A stretch of DNA of 64,000 nt, from assembly GCA_011009095.1 (NCBI GenBank), contig VTPC01008715.1:1-64000 (forward strand). The letters run 5' to 3'. The DNA is from Ignelater luminosus (Eukaryota > Arthropoda > Insecta > Coleoptera > Elateridae). A program made the position numbers and the translations under genes. This document shows positions 11,857 through 23,250 of the stretch, in pieces; the stretch's first letter is position 1; every line of letters begins with the position of its first letter. The notes below the pieces were generated by a model. It did no database searches, was not told where the DNA came from, and saw only the letters and a list, made by a program, of their open reading frames with translations.

Positions 11857-13152
11857 CGAGGGCGGTTCAATAAGTACCCGTGTTAGAAATGAAGACACAA
11901 TTTTTTTCAAAAATTTTTTTTTTATTTTTCAACATAGTCTCCTTTTAGAAATATACACGTCTCCCAACGTTCCTGCCATTTTTTTAACCCCTCCAAAAAA
12001 ATAGGATTTTTCGAACTCTCCAAAATACGCCTCTATCTCGGCGATGACTTTCTCGTTTGAGCTAAATTTTTTTCCCGCGAGCCATTTCTTCATGTTAGGA
12101 AACAAGAAAAAGTCGCAGGGAGCCAGATCGGGTGAATACGGGGGGTGCGGCAGCAATTCATAACGCAATTCATGCAGTTTGGCGGCGACAACTCCGGAGG
12201 AATGTGCTGGTGCGTTATCGTGGTGAAACAGCACCTTCTTTTTCGCCAAATGCGGCCGTGTCTCCTTCAATTTTTTGTCGAAGCTGTCTAATAACTCACT
12301 GTAGTATTGTCCAGTGATCGTTCTTCCTTTTTCTAAAAAATCCATGAGGATGACGCCATTCGCATCCCAAAAAAATCGTCGCCATGACCTTTCCGGCCGA
12401 TGAAACCATCTTCGCCTTCTTTGGAGCAGATTCACCGGGAGAAATCCATTGTTTTGATTGTTGCTTAGTTTCTGGTGTGTAATGATGAATCCAGGTTTCA
12501 TCAACGGTGACAACTCGACGCAAAAACTCCTTCGGATTTCGCTTAAATTGCTCCAAACACTGCTTCGAAGTTAACAGCCGCATCCGCTTGTTGTCCGCCG
12601 TTAGCAATCGCGGCACCCATCGCGCCCACAATTTTTTCATCGCCAACTTATCATGTAAAATATTAATTGCCGTTCCGGTCGACACACCTACGGCTTCTGC
12701 TACTTCACGCACTTTCGTTCGTCGATCAGCGAGAATCATGTCGTGGACTTTTTGAATGATTTCCTCGGTAACCACGTCTGCCGGGCGTCCTGGTCGCTCC
12801 TCATCAAAAACGGATGTTCGCCCACGTTTAAATTCGTTGAACCAATATCTAACTGTGGTCATAGATGGCGAAGTGTCCCCATAAACAGCATCCAACTTTG
12901 CTTTTATCTCCTCGCATTTTTTCCCATCCAAAAACAGAAAGCGAATTACCGAACGATACTGCTCTTTTTCCATCTTAGCTAAAATCACGAAACACGTCTT
13001 AGTCAAAAGGCTGTCAAATCCAAACTAACCTATCAATCAGTCTGCAATTTGTTATACCGTCGTTTGATAGATGGCAGCACACGATGATAACACCAACTTC
13101 CCTCAGGAACGCCTTCTGTCGTCAAACACGGGTACTTACTGAACCGCCCTCG
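11857..13152 (-). mobile_element. mariner transposon, complete with TIRs and TA duplication
   Basis: A 1296-bp mariner of a different lineage from the one at 1478. The left end reads CGAGGGCGGTTCAATAAGTA and the right end, read inward, CGAGGGCGGTTCAGTAAGTA. The inverted repeats extend to about 28 bp with one mismatch. TA duplications sit at 11855-11856 and 13153-13154. The transposase lies on the minus strand. The element is visibly more GC-rich than the flanking DNA and shows little decay, pointing to a recent arrival. Confidence 0.95.
11929..12973 (-). pseudogene. mariner transposase with a single homopolymer frameshift
   Basis: A DD34D mariner transposase of about 347 codons if one base is discounted. 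The chosen start is the ATG at 12973 (MEKEQYRSVIRFLFLDG), the usual N-terminus of this lineage; an in-frame ATG 11 codons upstream is probably not used. Visible parts are the paired helix-turn-helix region with FNEFKRGRTSVFDEERPGRP, the linker motif WVPRLLT, catalytic Asp residues in VTVDETWIHHY, HHDNAPAH and PYSPDLAPCD (34 residues between the last two), and a stop at 11931-11929. The only break I see is a run of seven A on the plus strand at about 12369-12375, which shifts the frame just after GKVMATIF. Six would restore the family's FWD motif. The extra base could be a real mutation or a sequencing error. Confidence 0.92.
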
Positions 13153-14121
13153 TAAATCATAGTTCTTCAAAAAGAAACAGTTAGTACCACTGACGATCTT
13201 ACGGAAGTTGTAAGTGCGTTTGCATACCTGATCAAAATTGTACATGATGTTTATTTCTATCGCTTTTTAAGAAACAAGGCAAAGTTCTCATAAATTTAAA
13301 ACGCTTATGTTTATTTAAAGCTTTGAAGAAAAGCACACATCATTAAGGTAAAGTATAAAAAGCACAGCAATAAATTACAATATACTCAGAAGGTCCCACT
13401 GAAGCCGTGTGTACACTTGCTCTGTCCCAAAATCAGTAGAGAGTAGTAGAGTTGCCATTTAAGTGTACGAATACAGGACCGTACACAGAAAGTTTCTTTT
13501 ACACAACCAAAAAAGAAAACCGTTATCATACGTTAGTTTCTTAGCAAGTAGGTGCGACAGGGAAGAGAGAGATTCCCCAGTGGCGTCCCCCGTTGCATCT
13601 AGAACATCTCCTGTATCTTCAATAGGTTTTATCTTCACTGCAGTATCTTGATCATGGTGACCTAGAAAAGATGCTTATCACTTCGGGGTGCCGTTCCAAT
13701 AGAGTGTTGGACGTCCAGGTGTTGCCAACGTCATAATATTCACCTCCCTCAGAGACCGCACTTTCGTAGAAATAGACACTTAGGACCGCCAATGGTTATT
13801 ACTATTACACAACTGATATTGCAATTTGAATACTCTGTCCATAATTTCTATTTAGTTAACGTTTTAGAGTATCTACAAAAAGACTCCAAATTATCATCTA
13901 CTTAAATTTTTATTTCTTAACCTTCAGTGGTGGTGTGAGTGCAATTGCTCAGAAAGCCAAGCTATTATATTTGATCGAACACGAAATATTTCACCAATAT
14001 ATATAACAGTTTGTTGCATAGGGACTTTGAAGCAAAATTCTTAGTCTACTCTTCCACCCAACAATTGTTTGATTTATAATCAGAATATTTAACATAAAGT
14101 AACATCAACTCATTGTTTCAG
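13153..14121. other. no gene recognised; presumed PC2 intron
   Basis: No exon is recognised. The right edge ends in a pyrimidine-rich CATTGTTTCAG acceptor for the first in-window PC2 exon, so at least the distal part is intron. Its 5' boundary is not in sight. Confidence 0.5.
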
Positions 14122-17100
14122 GGACGTAATGGGTTAGGAAATATTTACGTATGGGCTAGTGGGGATGGTGGTGAAGATGATGATTGTAACTGTGATGGTT
14201 ACGCTGCCAGTATGTGGACAGTTAGTATTAATAGCGCTATTAATGATGGTCAAAACGCACATTATGATGAAAGTTGTTCGTCTACTTTGGCCTCTACTTT
14301 TAGTAATGGAGCAAAAGATCCAAATACGGGAGTTGTAAGTATCAAATTTTGATAGAGATCTTTAATTATAAGATATTTCTAACTAATAAGTTATGTTTTA
14401 TGATTGCAGGCAACAACAGATTTATATGGAAAATGTACAACAACGCACTCGGGAACATCAGCAGCAGCGCCTGAAGCTGCTGGAGTGTTTGCATTGGCAC
14501 TTGAAGCAAAGTAAGAAATATTATAAGTTACATTTTTGATCATATACTATTTTTCGAGTGTAAATTACGGTCCTACAGCCTTTATTGAGACTTTTTTACT
14601 GAACAAACCACATTGAAACTTTTAATACTTACTGTTGTGAAACGAGAAACATTAGGAAAATATAGAAATTAGTTTCTAGAAATAATAAACAATGAAGTCT
14701 ACATTTGAACTTTAATGCACAGCTAATGTACTCTTTTCATTTTTTTTCCAGTAATAAATTAACATGGAGGGATATACAACATTTAACGGTTTTAACATCA
14801 AAAAGAAATTCTCTTTTTGATGCTAAAGGCCGTTTTCATTGGACCATGAATGGAGTAGGATTGGAATTTAATCATTTGTTCGGATTCGGTGTTTTAGATG
14901 CGGGTGCGATGGTTGCACTCGCAAAACAATGGAAAACTGTGCCTCCAAGATATCATTGTGAAGCAGGTTCTGTTATACAAACGCAGTAAGTTTAATTTTC
15001 ATGGAATAATGAGGTTTTAAAAAGGCGGATATAACTTTTCGTGTTTTCTTTTTTTAATAGACAAATTCCATCAAACAAACCGCTCGTACTGCAGATTAAC
15101 ACTAAAGCTTGTGAAGGACAGAGTACTGAAGTAAAATACCTGGAACATGTTCAAGCTGTCATTACAGTAAATGCCACTCGAAGGGGAGATTTGGAGTTAT
15201 ATTTAACGTCACCTATGGGAACCAGGTGAAACAGCTTTTGCTTTAAGCAAAGAGCGCAAATACATCAAATAATTTATTTTTAGATCCATGATATTGAGTC
15301 GTCGTCCAAACGATGACGATTCGCATGATGGCTTTACTAAATGGCCTTTTATGACAACGCATACGTGGGCCGAATATCCCCAAGGTACCTGGCTTTTAGA
15401 GGTAAGTATTTATTCGAATCCAACCTAATGAATTGTTATTCTATCCTTTCTTTATGAAAGCGAAAATAAAACTTTAAACTTGCTGAGCGATAATGAAAAT
15501 AAAAATTTTTCATTCAATTAAAGCCATAAGTTCTGAATGAAAAACATCTAAATAATGATTGGTTTATTTACTGTTATACAATCAGTTATTTACAAAATTA
15601 TCAAACTTCTCAAGTAATCGAAACATTTTAATAAAACCTTCAAAACTAATTAAAACTTCATCTAAAGTCTAATAAAAGTTTGCCTGAAAGCATTTCATCA
15701 ACAACCCAAATAAGTAATTTCTACTTTATTCAGGATAACTCCCTTACTTCTTTTAATGCCGCAACAGACACCAGTAGCATTTTAATAACTTTAGTTCCTA
15801 ACATTCTATTCGGACCCTACGTGTGCTGCTGAGAATTTCCAGTATCTGATGTTTATTAGTTTCGGGTATGTTTTACTATTTGCTACATTATTGGGATTTT
15901 GGATGCTTTTGACCTCTAGGTTTTCCCATCGATTGTTTTTTAGTCAGTAAGTTTCTTTTTTTTAATTTTCACCACGTGTTCTGCTTAACTAATTTAATGT
16001 TAATTGAACTACAAAAGTTGTATACCAAAAATTACTTAATTTGTGAACCACTATTCACATAATTTTAAAATCTCAAAAATCAAATTTAAACGACGCAAAA
16101 TTACAACCTTTATGAAAAATCAAGTTGGCTTTAAAATTATTAAATTATTCAAAAACAATGTAATATGAATTTGATATGTCATTGCTCATTTGCTTTCGAT
16201 CAGCAAAGACCCCTTTGCTTGACAACCAAGAACATTCTTGAAAATTCAAATCCGACTCAGCTACCCCTTACCGCAAACTACTTACCTGAAAATTACTTTT
16301 TTCAAAATCAGCTGCTTACATAAGATGAAATACTGCTTTGATATTGTCTAGTAATAAAATTTAATTCTATGTATGCATGGTATATTAGAGCATTTCAATC
16401 TGTCACACCCTTACATGTTCGTTGAGTCCCATATCCATTATTACATCCTCAAAGAAAGGTTGTAATTCTCTGGAACATTTTCAATAGACGTAAACCTTGT
16501 ATAGAATGGCATTGTCACATGCTGCGACTGATGCAAAAGTCAAGAGGAACCTATAGAAGTTGTATACAAGCTTTTTGCACTATTTGGACATGGATACAAG
16601 CATGACCCTGCCGAAAGATGTGAACCGATGGTTCTTACCAAGGTTTTGTGTTTTCTAATACTAATTTCTACAGATTTAATCCTACACTTCTTTTACCTAG
16701 AATTCCCATGTTTGACAGAAAATGAACTTACAAGTTCCTAAACACAAAGAATAGTATTTATCTCAAAGCTAAATTAACTTTCACTAAAAGTTTCATTTTT
16801 GATCCTGATAATAAAAAGTTGAGAAGCTTTTTGCTCAAGTGAATGAATTTAAAGAAAAATCCAGAAATTTCTTGCTATAATAATTCAAGATATTTTTTAG
16901 AATGAAAAACAAAAAATAATACGGAAATTCAAAGATAATCTTTGTAGCTGAATAAGACTATTCTGGCTAAGAGTGCAAAAAGAATAATTGAAAGAGTTTT
17001 CAGACTGTTTAGAAAGTGATAGAAATTAGACTACTTTTGAAAAAGTCAATTTTATAAAAGATGTTTCTACACACGAGCATGCCTAATTCGAGATTCAAGA

Positions 17101-20100
17101 TTCGACTATTATTTATACTATGTAAATCTAAGGTAGGTACAATAACATAAACTAAATCGTCATGAATAAACATTGCACTGTTTATTTTTGTTAAAATCTC
17201 GTTTAATTTATTTATACAATTCATGCCATCAAAACATCATTAATTCATTTCAGATTCTCTATTTACACTAAATCTACCTCAAATCTTACACCAACAAGTT
17301 ATTATTTACCTACAGAACCTACATACTATGCAAAGTACCTAATAGAAACGATTAAATTATTTAATGAAATAAAAATCATAACAGAAATACATTTTGAAAT
17401 TCCCACATTTTTACACACATGAAGCACATAAATAAGTTTTACGAGATTTTTAAAATGACTACTTGAATATACAGTGCATCCCACGGTAGGTGAAAAGCAA
17501 AACAAACCAATATCGGACGCCAAGGGTAAGCTTTCTGTCTATCTATCAGTAGGAGATACTATTATTGATAAACTTGACATGTAGAATAAAGATGATAACA
17601 ATAAACATCATTAGTCAAGTATTGCCAGCAGTTACCCACCTGTAGAAAATGTTCTGCGCTGACACGGCCTCTCCCTGATTTCTAAAGCTAACCATAACCA
17701 AATTACATATTTAAATGGGAAGACATCATTCACGCAAGAACGGTAATATCCAACTGTTGTTTTGTGACTCCATTGATCTGTAGAGGAAGGTTAATCGATT
17801 GATAAGTTATAGTACGGTAGCATCTTATTCAAGTTTGCGTGACTTTGTAATGTGCAGACCAGAAAATGAAGCAAATACTGTAGTAGATTCTATAACATTC
17901 TTCAGTCGAATGCAGTGAGTGTATAATTTACCTAGAAGATTCCGCAATATTCTGAATCGTGTCATGTTGCATATTACACAGGCGGAGAAGATTACAATTC
18001 AGTTCAGTATAGTAAAGAATGAAATCGATTGGCAAAACAAATCAGTGATATAAATTTACAAGAATAAATTCTATTTAGTGATATAAATAAAATTTGGACC
18101 TCAGTCTCCGACAGACCTAAAATGGTCAGAGGATGCTTAGAATCACCAGGTCAGCCCTGAGAATTGCTTCTTGGACTACAAGAAGTTTATACTACATACC
18201 AGGAAAACTAGATAATCTAATAACCAAGAGGAAAAGAATGAAGATAGACATACTTAACATACATTGAAAACAATGAACCAACGCATATCTATGGAGTAGA
18301 TGTAATTCTAAATAGACATGTCAACGCATCGACAGTGAATGTTGTACCATACTCGGATAGAGTAATGATACAACTGCAAGCAAAACAACATTATACAGGT
18401 TTATGTCCCAACTTCCGATAAAGATGACAATGAAATTAAAAAATTTTATGCACAGCTAGAAAGAGTACTCGAAAGTACAAACAACAACGAGAGACAATAA
18501 TAACCGATAATTTTAATACTGGAATAGGTCAGGATAAAGTGAAAGAACGTGCAGGAAAGTATGGATTGGGAGATCGAAACGAACGATTTTGTTAAAATGA
18601 AAATTTCCTAATTGCAAACACAACGTTCAAGCTCCCAAAACGGAAACTCTACACGTGAAAGTCCCTTGCAGATGGTAACAAAGGAAAAGTTAGAAACCAA
18701 ACAGACTTCATTCTCGTTAAGCAAAGATTGAGAAACTCTATAAAATCAACTCAACAAGTACTGATAGTTTTTAAAACAACATTGAAGAAATTAACGAGAA
18801 AGCAACAACATATAGACATTAATAGGTAAGAAAATAGGAGTTAACCAAACAACTAAATAAAAAATAAACAAAAACCTAAAGAGTGTTAAAAATAAAAACC
18901 CGAGATAATTGCAAAAGAGACCTTGGTACCCAAAAGAACTAAAAAGAAGATATGAATGACGGAGAAAATTCTTGATTTAAGGGATAAAAGATTAGCAGAA
19001 ATTCACAACAATATGAGGTTATGCAAAGGACTATAAAACAAAAGACCAAAGAAGCCAAAGAAAGATGGGTAACAGAGCAATGCAAAGGCATTAATGCGAA
19101 AGAAAATACGAGAGTTTTAACATGCACAAGAAAATTAAAGAACTGATTTAATAAAAAAGAACACACATATAAGTACAGTAAATGACTTTGACCTAAATAT
19201 GACTACAAATTTTTAACAAAAATGTGAAAGAACTTTTTAATGAAAACAAGAAGAAGAAAGTACTGGACCAAAAATCTCAAACAAGAATTAGAATATGTTA
19301 TAAAAAGCATGAAGGATAAAAAAGTAGCAGTTCTTAAAATTATCCACAACAGAATTTTCCACAACTTTAAAGCACATATAAGCGAGACCCAACTGGATTA
19401 AAAAACGGGCTTGGGACAAAGAAAGATCTTTTTGGTATTAACGTTCAAGTTAACGTTATCGTTCTGTTCAACGGATGTTTGGATATGAATCAAGAAGTAT
19501 TTGATAGACAACTTCTTAAAGAAAACAATCTTGACACTAAAGATAGCCGTACATAATAACTAACTGATATTGAAATCAGACGGCACGAGTAAAAATAGAT
19601 GATGAGCTGACTTAAGAAATCGAAATTAAAAAAGGTATAAGACAGGGATGTGTTTTGTCCTTTCCTGTCTAAAATCTGCAGTAAAACCATACACAGGGTG
19701 ATCATTTTAAAACCTCCCACCTTGAATAACTCTTTAATTAGTAAACTTATCAAAAATCGCTAAAACGCTTCGAGTTTGTTTTGAAAGGGGACATTTAATA
19801 ACCTACTCGAGTCAGTTGGGAAACTTTCACCCTCCCCCCAACCACCTCCTTCCCAAAATTTCAAATGGCACTACCCCATGTGTGATATATCATTTTAAAG
19901 GGTATAACATTCTCAATCCTTTACATTAAGGAAAATTAAGATCGGCCCAACCGTTCGTAAATTAGAGCCTAAAATGTATTTAATTTAATCAATACATTTC
20001 TGTCTCTAGTTCACGAACGGCTGGGCCGATTTTAATTTTCTTTGATGTAAAAGATTGAGAATGTTATACCCTTTAAAATGATATATCACACATGAGGTAG

Positions 20101-22776
20101 TGCCGTTTAAAACTTTGAGGTGGGAGTGGTTGGGGGGAGGATGAAAGTTTCCCAAAACATAATGGTCAATGGAATAACCATTAACAACTTCAGATATACA
20201 GGCGACACAGTAATACTACCGAAATAACCTTGCGGAGTTACAGCAGTTAATGATACAATAAATCACTATTGTAATAGATACGGATTGAAAATAAACTTCA
20301 AGAAAACCAAATTGCATAATGGTTTACCAAACAAAATAGGTTAGAAGCAGAATTGAAATGCAAAAGCTACATTTGTAAAAATGAAGAAATACATCTGTAA
20401 CCGCGATATACGTATTCAGAACATAGAAGCATCTGAGATGAGGTGGTATGTAGACGAATGCTGAGAATACTCTGGACGAGCCGCATAACGAACGAAGAGG
20501 CTTTACACAGAATAGGAAATACGAAATCCTAACCATCAAAAAGAGAAAATTAAAATATCTTAATCGTATTATGAAAGGAAATAAATTCTCGCTGTTGTGA
20601 CTGATCACGCAAGATAAAATTAGAAACAAAAGAAGTGTGAGACGACGTAGAATATTCTGGTTAAGGGCAGCCGTTAATAAAATCAAGAAAGCCAACGTCC
20701 GAATAAATATGGGCCTGTAGAAGAAAATTCTTGTCATATTTTAAATTATTTTTTGTTTTTCTTTTCAACAGGCGTTCGCCTCCTTTTTAAAGAAGCATCC
20801 CTATGTGCCGTCCATTTTTTGCTTAACGTATTAAGTTGGCGCTGTCTACAAAGTAATAGATTTTGCATCATTCACAAAAAACAATTTATTTCATTTTTCT
20901 GTTCAATGATTTACTTTATAACAAGTGTAAGTAAATATCTTTTCCAGTCAGTGATAAGATTCTTTAGGTCGGGAGATTTTAATAGAAATAAGTTCCAACA
21001 GGTATTCAAAAATCTATTCCAGTAATAGAATAGAATCTTCAATGTAAAGAAAAAAACGAAAACATATCTAATTCACAAAGAGGATGTAAACCATTTACTT
21101 CCACCAATTGCAGTACAATAAGAATCAAGTTCAGCAACATTTGAAAATTACGCACTGCTTCAAAATAAAGTGTGAAAGTTCTGAAACAGGATTTATCAAC
21201 AAAAATCGAAAATATCTGACCAAAATAGTTTATTCCCCCAGAAATCCCGCTAACTCGCTTTGAAATTGCATTCTTTAATGGTAAAATTTTTTTCTCCGTA
21301 ACAGAAAGAGATAAGGGAATCGAGTCTGCAGTTTGTAGGTAAAAGACGGTCCTACGTTTTTCCATGCAGAAGTTTTCTGGTGAAAAACAAAAGAACACCA
21401 CTGATTCTGGCCATGGAGGAAAAATATCAAACATTCACCGACCGCAACGAAATCCGAATATGTGTGAGACAAAAGCCTCTAAACAAAATTGGTGTAGATC
21501 CAGTTCAGTCTTCTTGTGTTTTTTCCGGCATATTCCCGGAACAAAACATTATTTCATCAAACTTACTTAATGACTTAACATATAAGCCGAATGATCTTCA
21601 ATTTTTTTTTTACTTGCAAAAATCGAGTTTTGACCACCATTTAATCATTATAGTTGCTGCGGCCGCGGTCTTTTGCAGAACCTTTTTCTCTTATCGGATA
21701 CCTTGAAATATCAGCTACAAAAAAGCTTTCTTGACTTTACCCTGAAAACAACCAACTTGATTGTCAGATTTCTAAAAAGCTGGAAAACAACCGTTTTAAA
21801 TCAATTGGAGATAGCGAGGTAAAATGGTGTCAGTTTGCTGACAACATTTGACGCCTTGAACACAAATCTGAAAAAAAATCACAAAACTCAATAGGCGAGT
21901 GTTCTGTATCCATTTCTTTCTGCTCGATCTATGATATTGAAATATAGAGTCTAAATTGTAAATGTTGTTAATTTTTTTAACAAAGACGGTGCAACCCACC
22001 GATGCCCTACCCTTTGCAAATAACGTCATAATGCACACTGAGATCGTTTTTGAAACCCAAAGAGTAAGTGTTTTGAATCGATGTGTTCAGCGAAGTTACT
22101 CCTTTTGACTTGCGCTACAACTTCACCCCAAATAGAAAACGACAAGTTCACAATGTATAAAGGAAAAACATCAAAACAATGAAATCATGTAACTCACATT
22201 GAGAACTGTGAACTCAGAACAAACGCTTATTTGACCTAACCTACCGGAATTCCCGAAGGAATAGACTATTTTGATTAGATATCCATTTTTGTTGAGAAAT
22301 TTAATTTCAGGATTTTGCTGTTGCACAGTGTTATCAATGTATGCAAGATTGTAATTTCTAACCAATTTATTACTAACCAAATAAAAGGCACTTTAAACAT
22401 CTCCACTCTGAATAAAATTAGGTTAGATTAAAGAGAACAACTTCTTAGGTCACTGTATTGGAAGAGGTAGCTAGATCGCTTTCAATAATTTTGTGTAACG
22501 ATCCGTGAAGTTATTGATTTTTTTATTTTTTCCACTTCACTATAAAAAAAGCCTGAAATGGCATAAATAGTAATTACAATTATAAATTGATTTGAGTGTT
22601 TTTTGTTGCAGGCCAGATTTAATTCTCAAACACCACAAACAGGGTTCTTTAAAGAATGGACATTGATGCTGCATGGAACTAGAGAACCACCTTACACGGA
22701 ACTATCTGTGCTGGATCCACACTCCAAGTTAGCTATAGTAAAGAAAGCTCACGAAGGGAGGAACAAACAATATTAA
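14122..22776 (+). CDS. amon: neuroendocrine convertase 2 (PC2/amontillado), 3' part
   Basis: Subtilisin/kexin-type prohormone convertase that cuts neuropeptide precursors at dibasic sites in secretory granules. Six exons join in phase to 331 codons: 14122-14334, 14410-14510, 14752-14985, 15061-15225, 15284-15401 and 22612-22776 (TAA 22774-22776). Every intron is GT..AG. The first exon carries YVWASGDGG, where PC2 uniquely has Asp instead of the oxyanion-hole Asn of other convertases, and YDESCSSTLASTFSNG. The second has the catalytic Ser in HSGTSAAAPEAAG. Later exons form the P domain (HVQAVITVNATRRGDLELYL, SPMGTRSMILSRRPNDDDS, WPFMTTHTW, FKEWTLMLHGT). The prodomain and the catalytic Asp and His exons are not found and probably lie left of the window, so this is roughly half of the usual 640-residue protein. 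The last intron is 7.2 kb and houses a LINE. Confidence 0.95.
15402..18153. other. intron of amon, 5' part; no feature recognised
   Basis: Begins with the strong donor GTAAGTATT after the fifth in-window exon. No coding exon or RNA gene is recognised. Around 16410-16640 the minus strand has a faint resemblance to a piggyBac-like transposase, too weak to call. Confidence 0.5.
18154..20719 (+). mobile_element. dead RTE/BovB-like LINE (endonuclease plus RT) in amon intron
   Basis: A decayed non-LTR retrotransposon on the plus strand, inside the last amon intron. The endonuclease starts with ALRIASWTTRSLYYIPGKLD (18154) and continues with VPYSDRVMMIQLQAKQ, PTSDKDDNEIKKFYAQLE, KYGLGDRNER, ENFLIANTTFKLPKRKLYT and RNQTDFILVKQRLRNSIKS. 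This is the block order of CFDP2-type, BovB-related endonucleases. RT traces follow: YVIKSMKDKKVAVLKII (19290), LLKENNLDTKDSRT (19515), then, after a foldback insertion, INNFRYTGDTVILPK (20180; family YADD reads YTGD) and YCNRYGLKINFKKTK. The 3' part reads IGNTKS, KRKLKYLNRIMKGNKFSLL and SVRRRRIFWLRAA. Many stops and frame changes show long inactivity. Confidence 0.85.
19691..20158. repeat. foldback element with 150-bp inverted arms
   Basis: A near-perfect inverted repeat: the left arm 19818-19967 (starting GGGAAACTTTCACCCTCC) is the reverse complement of 20004-20153, about 150 bp each with roughly a dozen differences, around a 36-base loop (19968-20003). The left flank begins ACACAGGGTGATC at 19691, the same terminal motif as other short elements in this window; a matching right terminus was not found. 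It interrupts the RT region of the RTE-like LINE, so it inserted after that LINE. No coding capacity. Transcribed as part of the amon intron, the arms would form a long RNA hairpin. Confidence 0.85.
20720..22611. other. intron of amon, 3' part; no feature recognised
   Basis: Between the LINE 3' end and the last exon. Several open frames exist (for example 21380-21706) but none shows a recognisable domain or splice context. The intron closes with TGAGTGTTTTTTGTTGCAG before the exon at 22612. Confidence 0.5.
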
Positions 22777-22950
22777 AATTTAACCTGTATTTTTTTACTG
22801 TACATTTCATAAGTTGCTCTTTATTTTTACAAAATTAATGTTTAGGTACATTCTAATGGTAACTACGAAAAGACAAATTCGTGCTTAAGGATGATATATT
22901 AAACTTAAAATATTTTAAAATTTTAACAATCTAGTGCTGTATTTTATTTT

Positions 22951-22956
22951 AATAAA
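22951..22956 (+). promoter_or_regulatory. candidate polyadenylation signal of amon
   Basis: AATAAA 175 bases after the amon stop codon. A second AATAAA lies at 23245-23250. Either would give a compact 3' UTR; sequence alone does not say which is used. Confidence 0.45.
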
Positions 22957-23250
22957 AACCTTTATCGCATAAGAGGCTGTATTACTCTTCGTCTTAAGTG
23001 TAAATATTAAGATTTTTTCGTTAATAATTTATCAACCACTGTAATGTTTTAAATTTAAGTGATAATTAGGTTAAATTTTTTGGGTGCTATCATATGTAAC
23101 TAGAGTACAGAGTTAGACTCTTAGGTAAATTTATACATACAACCAAAGATTATCTTAGTGCAATATATTAAAGAGAAAAGAATTATTGTAAATCCCAATT
23201 CAGAATTAAATGTGTAGAAATATATTCTGTAACTAATGAAGATAAATAAA

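Noticed and set aside
12132..12982. Plus-strand frames across the second mariner
   Set aside because: They are shadows of the minus-strand transposase, whose motifs are unmistakable.
16410..16640. Possible piggyBac-like transposase fragment on the minus strand
   Set aside because: Only a faint similarity over about 30 residues (CKKLVYNFYRF, DNAILYK) with a stop inside; not enough to call.
20324..20737. 137-codon minus-strand frame
   Set aside because: Antisense to the 3' domain of the RTE-like LINE, which is recognisable on the plus strand.
21380..21706. 108-codon frame inside the amon intron
   Set aside because: No domain and overlaps another open frame; nothing suggests it is an exon of amon or a separate gene.
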